Shown here in pieces: positions 55,503 through 64,000 of a stretch of DNA of 64,000 nucleotides. The position numbers and the translations under genes were made by a program. Origin of the DNA: Kalaharituber pfeilii (taxonomy: Eukaryota; Ascomycota; Pezizomycetes; Pezizales; Pezizaceae); NCBI GenBank assembly GCA_015179045.1, contig WHUZ01000070.1:62001-126000 (forward strand), in the 5' to 3' direction. The notes beneath the pieces are model-generated. The model did not search any database, was not told the DNA's origin, and saw nothing but the letters and a program-made list of their open reading frames with translations. Positions within the stretch are counted from its first letter, which is position 1. Each line of letters begins with the position of its first letter.

Positions 55503-55533
<31 letters not shown>

Positions 55534-55540
55534 AAAAACA
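55485..55540 (+). repeat. ACC repeats and long A-tract
   Basis: Short ACC microsatellite followed by two A-runs separated by a G. Lies about 235 bp upstream of the coiled-coil gene start; could be a retro-insertion tail, no duplication seen. Confidence 0.5.
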
Positions 55541-55774
55541 AGAACAAAGTTTCTGTTATATAGCAATACAATCACCGCGCCAAGAACGGCACAAGGTTTT
55601 GGCCTTGGCGGAAGGCCTGACGCGTATGATCTTTGCTCTCAAAATTTGCTATAAGGGTAATCCAGAACAAGCTGACAAACGTTTCATGTGCTGCAAAGCG
55701 CACTCACAGCTTCATCAGATCATACATTTAGCACACCTACATAAGGCGATCCAGTATCACCTTGAACAAACAGC

Positions 55775-56798
55775 ATGGCGCAAACGTCTCGTCTGGAGAT
55801 CCAGCAACGCGATCGAGACCTCATTCCGGAGGCCGACCACTTCCTGACTGATGACAAGCTGGACGGCTTGTGGGAATGGTTCTGTGCGGCGAGCCATGAT
55901 AGGTTTCATCCGCAAATGATTTTCGCAAAGCTCATGAATGCGGTACCATAAAATCTTATCTTCTGTTTGGCAGTTTAGTTCTCACTAATGTGGCATATAG
56001 GCACGCAAACCTTATCGCGAGAACCTGGTCTTCGCGCGAGGCCAGGCGCTGATCACTCCAAGTAGTACTCACTACGCACCCAGCGAATATACGGTAACTG
56101 CAGGGCACGTGGGGGAGGAGGGGCAGGAGCAGCCAAAACCTTGCGAGGACATAGAAGTGCTAAGGACAAAGCTTGCCATCGCGGAAGATTCATTGCAAAT
56201 GAAGCAGATGTTACTACTTCAACTGGAAGGACGTATAAAGACGATGAATCAAGAGATGGAGGACAATAGGGAAAGATTGGAGGGTGAGAAGAGGCAATTG
56301 GAGTTGGACCTCAAGAACAGGGATCAAGAGCATCAGGCCTATAAACGGGAAACTGAGGATAAGAGGAGGCAATGGGAGCAACATCTCGCAAGTATCAGAC
56401 CAGAGTATGAAGAAGATAAACCAACACAAATTTCACTGGAGTCAGCCTTCCACCCGGAAACATTTATCGCGGTTGCGGGCGAGGAGGTGACGGCAGATTC
56501 ACGGTCCAGTCCAAATACAATTTTCACACTCCTAAAGCACCAGGACGGCACGGTTTCGTTCCAGACTAGTGGCCACCCAATTGCATACCTCAGCGCCGAC
56601 TGCTCTTGTATCGTAATCAGCAACACGTGCGGCAGCAGGGAGAAGTTTTCTCTTCATAACTGGTCAAGTCCTGGAAAGGTTGCTATAGAGTCTAGACATT
56701 TTGCTAGGCGTTTTCTATACCTAGCCCCAGCTGGGACCCCTAAACTTCGGTTGCAGAGTCAAGAAACTTTGTCGTGCTTTTATGTAATTCCGAGGTGA
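55775..56798 (+). CDS. Coiled-coil protein with beta-trefoil-like C-terminus
   Basis: Two exons, 55775-55942 and 56001-56798, with a phase-0 58-nt intron (GTACCA...CATATAG; the donor is weak). Product 321 residues. Start ATG in good context (AACAGCATGGCG). N-terminus (1-56) has LTDDKLDGLWEWFCAASHDRF and continues after the intron as ARKPYRENLVFARGQAL. A long charged coiled coil follows (about 90-180: heptads through LEGRIKTMNQEMEDNRERLE). The C-terminal 110 residues show two repeats of hydrophobic-SADxxC/G-SREKFSL type (YLSADCSCIVI, EKFSLHNW, RFLYLAPAG), typical of fascin-like beta-trefoil blocks. No stop or frameshift. Family not identified; a carbohydrate- or protein-binding role is only a guess from the fold. 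Confidence 0.7.
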
Positions 56799-57157
56799 AA
56801 GATCGGTCAGCAGTGCCAATTGACACTTGTTGCAGTAGAGCAAATAGGCTTGGCGTCGGAACATGTCGCAATTTATTATGTAGGGAATAGATATCCACAT
56901 ATGTAAATACTCTTGACGACCTTCTTTGATTGACATTACCATTACTCCAGCCTTGAGCTACATTTACTCTCTCAGATGAGCGGATCATATTGATGAGAGC
57001 AATGCCAAATTCGTACCACAGCCTATAATCGACGGCAGAGCTGATGAATTTGATAGTAAGCAAGAATTACAGTGGACATGGCGGTGATATGATAGCAACA
57101 ACGGTGAATTAACACCTCACACCGTCTGACCCATTAATACTTGCTTTAAACACCTCT

Positions 57158-57428
57158 TTGCCAGTAGTGGAAGCCGCCAACCAGAGAACCGTCACTCACA
57201 CATACATCGATGACTTCCACAGCATTCTATCAAACAGGAGCCTCACACAGCTGAGGAAAGACCTGAGAACACACCATGACCGACTGGAAAGGGAGGCACG
57301 ACAAGAAGGCCTTGAGATAGACGAGGGCAAGAGAGAAACGATCTTATTCGGAATCAAAGGCCGAGCTACAGGCTGGTGGGGACTACAGATAGACTGGGAA
57401 CTAAAGTTCAACATCCATTTCCAGAAGC
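57158..57428 (+). mobile_element. Reverse transcriptase fragment A
   Basis: Encodes RT palm/thumb: VVEAANQ, the catalytic box TYIDDFHS, LRTHHDRLEREARQEGLEID, ILFGIKGRA and WELKFNIHFQKRL. Homologous in full to fragment B behind it, so these are two copies, not one split element. It ends abruptly at a family 2 tail inserted in opposite orientation. Confidence 0.85.
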
Positions 57429-57850
57429 GCCTAAACCTTTTTTTTTATTTTTTTTTATCTCACATAACCCCGCTTGCAGCTGTTCGCCATGGCAGGGTCC
57501 CTGGACCGAAGTCCTTATGGCCCGGAGACAGGCACCTAAAAACAAACAACTCACTATATACACCGACATTCCAAAGGGAATAGAGGAAATAAAACCCATG
57601 AGACAACCCGCTCCTCCAAAAATGAAAGATTTACGTTGTCAAGTCCATTTCCTCCGCGTCCCTCCTCTTCCCCTTTCTGTCCACCTTTGAATTTCTGTCC
57701 CAGTCATACAGGCACGAATCGTACCACTTGCCTGACAACCTTACCTTCACTGGTGTTTGGCTATCCGATTCCACCTCCCCCTCCAGGTAGATGACAACCG
57801 AGCTAGCCTTCTTTCCCTCCCTCCTCTCTTCTACAACCGACCGAATTCAA
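57429..57850 (-). mobile_element. Family 2 ORF1-only copy
   Basis: Poly(T), tail complement, short body, and on the minus strand the end of an ORF1-like domain (KASSVVIYLEGEVES, KVRLSGKWYDSCLYDWDRN) followed by a basic tail and stop (about 57,840-57,610). Related to, but distinct from, the family 1 ORF1. Borders not resolved by a duplication. Confidence 0.75.
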
Positions 57851-57879
57851 GATCATGGGACGGAAAGACGAGGGGGAAG

Positions 57880-59425
57880 AGAATGATGACAGACGGGGCA
57901 CCGCTAGCTCAGAAAGCCGAAGGGAGACAGTTCTTTTTTTTTTTTTTTTTTATTTCGAAGGGAGACAGTTCACCAGGTCCTACGTAGACGACTTTCACAG
58001 CGTGATATCCCACAGGTCCATGGTGGGAGTGAGGAAAGAAATAGAGTCACACCGGAGACAGTTGAATCAGGAGGCTAAGGAAGAAGGATTTGAGCTAGAC
58101 CCTCAGAAGGCCGAAACATTGATAATAGGCACCAAAGGAAAGAGCTACCGACTGGTAGGTTTAACCGTGGACTGGGAATTAAAGTACAACGAGCACTTCG
58201 AAAAAAGGCTACACCTAGGGAAGGCAGCATGGAAAGTAGCCTCCCGACTCACGAAGTTATCACCCAGCAGAAGGAGACAGCTATACACCAGCATAGCCAG
58301 GAACATCGCCACATACGGCAGCTGGGCTTGGACCAGCTACGCCAAAGGAGCTCCGAGCGAGAAGAAGCTAAGACAACTGGAGAGCTGGCAATACTCCGCG
58401 CCAGAGACATCACAGGAGCCCCCTGGGGGACCAGGAGAGACGTGGTGGAAGGGATAACCAACCTGGAGTCAGTGGAGACGTTCGTACACGGGGAAAAGGA
58501 AAGAGTGGAGGCGCGCGCGCTAAGGTTCACACAAGAACCGATCCTGGACCCGCTACCGGATACGAAGTATCTACGAGGCACCCTGACACACCGAGATCCC
58601 CTCCCGATACACATATTCCCTTTCCAACCGAGCGACCTAAGCAAGGAGGAATGGGAGGAGACCATACGGAAGGAGGAGGACGAAGGATGGAGGAGTGTAT
58701 ACACCGACGGGAGCCGAGTGGACGAGTCGACAGGAGCAGGGACGTATTTCTAGTCAAGGAGTGAATTCTTTTACCTAGGGAAAAGGAGTATGGTTAATGA
58801 CGGGGAGATGATCGCGATCAGCCATGCCCTTAGACAAGAAGGGGAAGTGATGATAGTCACTGACTCTCGCACAGCAATAGCCAGACTTAAGAAGATAGCC
58901 AACGGTGACCCGACTGTGGACGGGACAACACAGGAGGTTCGAGAGCAATGGGAGAGAAGAATCGCCAGAGGTGAACGAGATCTTGCAGTAATCTGGGTTA
59001 AGGCACACAAAGGAGTCGAAGGCAACACCGAAGCGGACAAGGCCGCTAAGGTAGGGACTGCGCTACAGTGCGAAGAGGATATAGCAACAGGGGCCGGGAT
59101 CCGTCAAGCCAAAGCATTCAGGGCTGATGAAAGAAACCGCCTACGAATGTCATACCGACCACTACAGCAAATCGACAACCGCAGAAGGATATCAACATTG
59201 GCCAGCATAATAGGAAATAAGGGGCTCAAGGAATGGAGATACAGCATTGGCAAGGTGGATTCACCGGAATGCAGGTGGTGCGGAGAGGCCCCGGAGAATT
59301 TTACACACATAGCCAATGAATGTCAGAAATGGAAGGGGAAGCTAAAAGACGGAGCGAGCGGACTGGGACAGCCGGAGAAGGGGGTAAACATCGCGGAGGT
59401 GTTGGAGTGGGCAGGGCAAGAGTAG
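57880..59425 (+). mobile_element. RT-RNase H LINE remnant (fragment B)
   Basis: Longest ORF2 piece in the window. RT part: GAPLAQKAEGRQFTRSYVDDFHSV, thumb, then a connection region. RNase H: YTDGSRVDE, NDGEMIAISHAL, VTDSRTA, WVKAHKGVEGNTEAD (catalytic D, E, D, and H/D all present). Linker YRPLQQIDN and knuckle CRWCGEAPENFTHIANEC follow, with a stop at 59425. Damage: a 22-bp poly(T) insertion with a 16-bp duplication at 57934-57971, a frameshift near 58,390, and a TAG at 58751-58753 between YTDGS and NDGE. No hairpin tail follows, so the 3' end is lost. Clade: non-LTR with RNase H (Tad/I-like), inferred. Confidence 0.9.
57934..57955 (-). mobile_element. Bare poly(A) retro-insertion, 16-bp TSD
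   Basis: Insertion is just T-run plus ATTT (A-tail on the minus strand). Perfect duplication CGAAGGGAGACAGTTC at 57918-57933 and 57956-57971. It interrupts the RT frame six codons before YVDDF. Confidence 0.92.
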
Positions 59426-59478
59426 AGCGTCGGGTTTCTTTTTCGAAGTTATTTTCCTATCATCTATTATGCATGTAT

Positions 59479-59814
59479 CTAAGAACACCTCGGTGTTGGA
59501 GATGGTTTTTTGGACATTTCCTGCTTGGGGGGACTGGTACTTTGTCCCCTTTTTGCTTTTTTGGATCGGGAAGCGGTGGACTTTGTTCGGCTTTCTGGTA
59601 GCGGCGCTGGAGGTGGGTCCAATTTGTTCCCTTTCGGGAGTGTGCTTGGCGGAATGTTTTGGGAGATGACTGCTGCATAAGATAGCTTTGGTGGTATCTC
59701 CGGATCAGTCTGTGTTTCCCCTTCCTTCACAAAATGTGTCATGATATTCCTGTGAAATCTCGTGCAATCAAAACCTCCCACCCTCAGTGCGACACGGTTA
59801 AGAGATGCATGCAC
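59479..59814 (-). other. Possible ORF1 N-terminal or host-gene fragment
   Basis: Minus frame of 111 codons with SYAAVISQ, a proline/serine-rich stretch and Lys-rich end. SYAA plus Pro/Ser/Lys-rich layout is common in LINE ORF1 proteins, but there is no RRM-like core or tail. Uncertain. Confidence 0.35.
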
Positions 59815-60009
59815 CCGGCGAATCTGGTAAAGGAACCTGTCTGTTGGCTCGAAGTTTGGTCACTTGAACCCTGCGAAAATAGATAACAGAAGAAGATAGC
59901 TATAAGATTTCCTTTCACTAGCGAATGGTTTTGATGGTCGATCCGGACACACTCTTCTCACCCACAATGACACCTTGCGAAGATTTAGCGTTCAATCTTA
60001 TTATTGTTA

Positions 60010-60207
60010 GCATGAGTGAACTAAAAATATAACATCGGCCTAGCAGAGAGGTGGTCCACTGCTTGTACATACCAGAATACAATTCGAACATACGTTCCCA
60101 TCAAGCTGTACTCCGGACGCGCCACAAATGTGACAAGTACCGATTATGAGCTGTTCGCTGTAGCAAGTGACGATTTCGACAATCTCACAGTGCATTTTGT
60201 CCTTCAT
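60010..60207 (-). CDS. Possible small zinc-ribbon protein
   Basis: ATG at 60207 opens MKDKMHCEIVEIV, followed by CHICGASGVQLDGNVCSNC, a CX2C..CX2C zinc-ribbon-like pair. A strong donor GTATGT follows ILE-Leu of this motif and an acceptor TTTTTAG lies at about 60,030, giving roughly 55 residues after splicing. It is short and has no recognised family, so a chance frame remains possible. Confidence 0.35.
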
Positions 60208-60313
60208 GTTGGGAGAGAGAATGATGTGGAGAAGCACAATCTGGTGGCTTGATGATTTGGAGACAGTGGTGGTTCAAGTGCTTTGAGAATAGAACGAAGG
60301 GAAGTTGTGGGGG

Positions 60314-60317
<4 letters not shown>

Positions 60318-60346
<29 letters not shown>

Positions 60347-61170
60347 ATATCATTACTCGCTTGCCGCCCTGAGGGCTATGGCGAGGGTTTATTACAAACA
60401 AAAACAAAAAAGTCAGATAGCTACATGTATTGCCCGCGAAATCCATACATGATGCGGGTGGAGAGTCCACACTGAGAGCCGTGTGCCAGGACCTGTCTAC
60501 TTCCTCCCTCTATCCGGCTCGTACACGCTCGTCCGCAACCACCTTCCTCCGAGCTTAACTCTGCCGATTTCCATCTCTGTCTCCAAGTATGCCACTACGG
60601 AGCTCGTCTTCTTGCCTTCTTCCTCCAAGAGCGTTTTCCTCCGCAGCCATATGATCCCTCGGATCTTTCCTACGTCTTTGTTGGAGGCCTCCAACCATCG
60701 TCTGACATTCCCTAAGTCCTTTCTTAGGGCTATACCGTGTATGACGATGCCGTGTCTTGTTCTGAAGTTGTCGGGGCCGGTCGGAGTCTGATTTCTGGCT
60801 TTGGGGCGGGAAGGAGACTTCTGGGGGCGTGGGCTCGGGGTGGGGGTGTCGGTGGAGGGGGTGGGGGTGGGGGTGGGACTGTGGGCTGACGGGATCGCAT
60901 CTGTTGTGCTGGGGGTTGTGTTGTCAGCGATCGGTGGTGCGGAGGCTAGTTTGTTTGCTTCCGCGTCGTCAAGTCTGCGTTTGACGGCGTAAGGCTCCGT
61001 TCTCGCCGTCTTGCCTTTCCTCTTTCTTGTCTCAGTCTTGACTGCAGGGGGGCCTGGAAGGGGCCCGGGAGACTGGTGCCACCGGCTCCGTATCAGCGCC
61101 GCACGTGATGGGGCTGAACCCCAGAGGCTGTGCTGGTGGGTGTGGTGGCGGTGTTGGTTCCACCGGCTCC
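60318..61170 (-). mobile_element. Family 1 ORF1-only copy
   Basis: Poly(T), hairpin complement (GCCGCCCTGAGGGCTATGGC), 3' UTR, ORF1 C-terminal domain (stop at 60497, ending DRGRK), the upstream KRKGKTARTEPYAVKRRL segment and part of the SPI-repeat region, with a frameshift near 61,040. 5'-truncated. Near-duplication TGGGGGTTAA (60308-60317) and TGGGGGTTTA (61171-61180). Confidence 0.85.
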
Positions 61171-61184
61171 GACTGGGGGTTTAG

Positions 61185-62265
61185 ATACAAGAAAATTGCT
61201 TGGTAGAATAGATCCCTCTACCGTAATAGGCATGGGCAGCAAAAAATAATGTACTGTAATTGGGGGTGGATCACAACCACAGCCTAATTTAATTATGTAA
61301 TGTTAAGTTTAGTAAGCATCTGCAGGGTGAATGCAATGTTGGGTAGCCAAGATTAGACGTATCAGTGTTAGTGTATCCGGTATCATATAGCAAATATTAT
61401 TTGTATGGCGACAGGGGGTAAGTGCCTGGCAATCGGTCCGGTAATCTTAGTGCGTCCGGTATAGCAAGAGGGCTTTGTATGGGAGCGGGATGTAGCAACC
61501 TGAGAGCATCCAGTATAGCAAGGGAAAACTGTACCTTAATATGCAATATGCAGCATGTGAGAACTTATATTTGCCAGAACATACTCTTGGTTCAGGTCTA
61601 AATTAGGTGTAGTCGATTGGCACCACAGTGGAATTTCCTTCCAGAAAAACCTTCAATAGTTAGGAAAAACAAAGTCGGAAAAAGACAAGGTTGTGTGGAG
61701 ATGATCAAAAATAATTGAAAACTGAAATGAGTTCGGATTTTTGGTGATTTCTACATCTACCGGGAGAAAAGATTTTATGAAATACCCCTTATCTATGTTG
61801 GGTGGGGTCCAGTTTCGTAAATCAGACCCTCTCATTGTGCAAGGTTTGCTGGTAGTAAGTGTTACGAGAGTGATGAATTACTTTACATGAAAGCTACATG
61901 CCGTTCGCTGCCTTCATATTCGATTCTTCAGTTTGCTCAAATTGATGCAATTGCAGGTCGCGAAAATGATTTTGCATCGAAAACCCCAATTGTGAAAATC
62001 CCGATTTCATATTTGAGGACTTACGATAGACATGACCATCTTCCGATGCTTCAAATCTAAATGCTCCTAATTTTTTTTTTTTTTTTTTTTTTCGCAAGTA
62101 CATTACTGCAGCCAATCCTCTCCCCTCATTCCCACCCCCCATAGTAAGCCCGCTCTCACGCTTCCCATTTTCTTTTCTTTTCTGTTTCCCTTCTCTTGCC
62201 TTCGCGTCGCCCGCACCCTGACGTAGCTATGAAGTAGGCATGGCAAAGCGGAATGTGCAGTAAAA
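61185..62265. other. Non-coding stretch with short degenerate repeats
   Basis: A motif like GTRTCCGGTAT-AGCAA recurs near 61,370, 61,450 and 61,512. A T-run lies at about 62,069-62,092 without visible duplication. No gene. Confidence 0.4.
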
Positions 62266-62280
62266 GAATTCCCTCCGCAT

Positions 62281-62312
62281 TCCTCGCCATAGTCTACAAG
62301 GCGGCATGCGAG

Positions 62313-62345
<33 letters not shown>
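62281..62345 (+). mobile_element. Family 1 tail insertion, 14-bp TSD
   Basis: Hairpin variant CATAGTCTACAAGGCGGCAT and about 30 A. Duplication AATTCCCTCCGCAT at 62267-62280 and 62346-62359. Confidence 0.9.
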
Positions 62346-62349
<4 letters not shown>

Positions 62350-62364
62350 CCCTCCGCATCTGTG

Positions 62365-64000
62365 ATATTTGAAACTGCTCTGTCGTAACCGAATTGTAGG
62401 AACATACACAAACAAGTCAGGCATGATTCGATATTGAAATAGCGATGGGCAATGATAGTAGTGAGAAGAAACGGATGAAGAAAAGGAAAAGAAGCAGAAG
62501 AAGAAGGAGGAGAGGGAAATTATCACATCAGCACAAGTGCACCGAACATCAATGCACCAACCCAAAGCATCTAATACCCATAACCCTGAGTGGCCTCCAG
62601 TCGCTGGGATAATAAGTATACCCCCATCTTGCTTTGGAATTGGCAGCCCTACTCAGCTAGGCTTTCGTCAGACGCCCATATTATATACTAGGTCCTTCTG
62701 GAGCCCCTCATGCCCACAATCGAATCCCTTGTGACACCAATCAATAACTCATGCTATCCACCGGCTGCTTGTTGATACACCTCCTGTTGTTTCGTAATCA
62801 ACATCCCAATTCACTCACGCTTTCTTATGCCGGCGATTTTGGACCTGGTCCTCTCGATCCCCACCGTGTATGCGAAACTTCCCTATATGCACAACCCCCG
62901 TGTACCCACAATTCCTGGTATACCCACCAGTTGCGTATTTTTTTTATAAGGAGACAGCACATTTGGATTTGAAATCAGCAGCCGATCATGTTATAGGCCT
63001 AGTCCGTCTGAAGCCACGATATCATGCCCATAACTCCCTTGCACTCATAGTGAGGATACAATGGGTATAAATAGTAAGTATAAGGAAATGCAGAAAGAAT
63101 AAACTATCGAAATGAGAATCACAGGAGCAGTTGACTACTAAGGAGGAATGCGTGTTATCCCCAAGCGAGAGGCGGGAGCACTGATTGGAAAGGCAGCTAC
63201 GTATTTGAGAAGCGGAGGTGCGACAAGCGGAGCTGCAAGTGGAGGAAAGGCAGAAGGAGCGGTATAGGGAGATGTGGTATAGGCGGCAAGAGAGGCGGAA
63301 GTGGGGTAGTGGGCGTTAGGAGACGGAGGGAGTGTCTTTCATTCCGGTAATATGCTGTCGCTATTGTGATCCTGTCAGTACTGCTACAATTTGTCACGAT
63401 CCGATGGGGCAGTGAGGTAGGCAAGGGGACAGTTAGAGAAGCGACAGGATAGCGCTGGGGCGGCGGAGGTGCGAGAAGTAATAGGGTGTCGGACAGGCTA
63501 CGGGGTGGGAAGAGTTATAGGGGAGGTGATATGAGTGTTGTCTGAGAGGCTGTCGGATGTGGGAAAGCTACCGCAGAGCGGCGGGAGAAACGGTGGGAGA
63601 GGCTGTCGAAGGCGGTGTGGAAAAGAGTGTGGGAGGGACTGCCTCATGTAATAAGGGCAATGGAAGGCGGGGATGGGAGAAGCGGAGGTGGGGGGGATCT
63701 GAGACTAGATGCGGGATGACATGATGGAATTTGCTGTGGGGGCGACAGTGGGAGAGGTTGTCAGAGAGGTGAGGCCAGCCGGGGATCAGGTTCAAAAGAA
63801 GGTGGATGTTGCCTAATAATTTCCGAACTATACGTTGTGCCTTAGTTGAGTCCAAGCTGCGGAAGTAGGTTGCCGGCAGCTTTTTGAGATGGACTGCAAT
63901 TCCGGTTACATATGATTACATTCTGGTACAACATATTTTGGTTCCCGTTCTTTATTCTCATTTTTTGTTTGTGGTTCAAAGAAGGCAATAATAGGATTCT
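62365..64000. other. Non-coding, purine-rich right end
   Basis: From about 63,130 to 63,800 the plus strand is G/A-rich with degenerate repeats around GAGAGGCTGTCGGA-GTGGGA. Frames on the minus strand here are Pro/Ser-rich shadows. No gene or RNA was recognised. Confidence 0.4.

Noticed and set aside
62365..63855. Pro/Ser-rich minus frames at the right end
   Set aside because: Low-complexity complement of a purine-rich repeat with no start context or domain.

Overview
The window looks like a repeat-rich chromosome segment of a filamentous ascomycete. Evidence for a fungus: introns of 49-77 nt with GTAAGT/GTATGT donors, two fungal NLR (STAND) architectures (NACHT_N-NACHT-ankyrin and HeLo-NB-ARC-TPR), a FunK1-type kinase, and a small secreted fungal phospholipase A2 of the kind first described from truffles. 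Low gene density and many transposon relics fit a Pezizomycete such as a truffle; the species is inference, not shown.

Only a few loci look like host genes. From left to right: a seven-exon NACHT-ankyrin NLR on the minus strand (5767-9958) that is open except for one in-frame TGA just before its P-loop; an intact secreted PLA2 (18471-19199, plus); a decayed, internally deleted second NACHT-ankyrin copy (about 26055-28710, plus); an intact three-exon HeLo-NB-ARC-TPR NLR of 1053 residues (32934-36240, minus); a FunK1 kinase (49790-52180, minus) open except for one in-frame TGA; a two-exon coiled-coil plus beta-trefoil-like protein (55775-56798, plus); and a possible tiny zinc-ribbon gene near 60.1 kb. 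The NLRs are self/non-self recognition or programmed-cell-death type receptors by family, so the window reads as an NLR neighbourhood embedded in transposons.

The rest is mobile DNA, much of it resolvable to the base by target-site duplications (TSDs). Two non-LTR retrotransposon tail families recur. Family 1 ends in a conserved hairpin (GCCATAGCCC..GGGCGGC) plus poly(A), with about 19 copies. Family 2 ends in GCTGCAAGCGGGGTTA plus poly(A), with 8 copies. Family 1 tails follow either an RNase H/zinc-knuckle ORF2 end or an ORF1-only body. One ORF1-only copy (31271-32754) appears complete, with an intact 347-codon ORF and a perfect 13-bp TSD. Many insertions are only 55-150 bp, and two are practically bare poly(A) tails flanked by 15-16 bp TSDs.

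DNA transposons include TA-flanked Tc1/mariner/pogo-like elements and MITEs (213, 1575, 4222, 13451, 29817, 31100, 40734, 42446, 52509), two hAT-like elements with 8-bp TSDs (20763, 22974), and LTR relics (a solo LTR at 47581, LTR-like repeats at 10228/16037, 29480/41990 and 42558/46940). Nesting is common, for example one RNase H retroelement inside another at 44283-45624.
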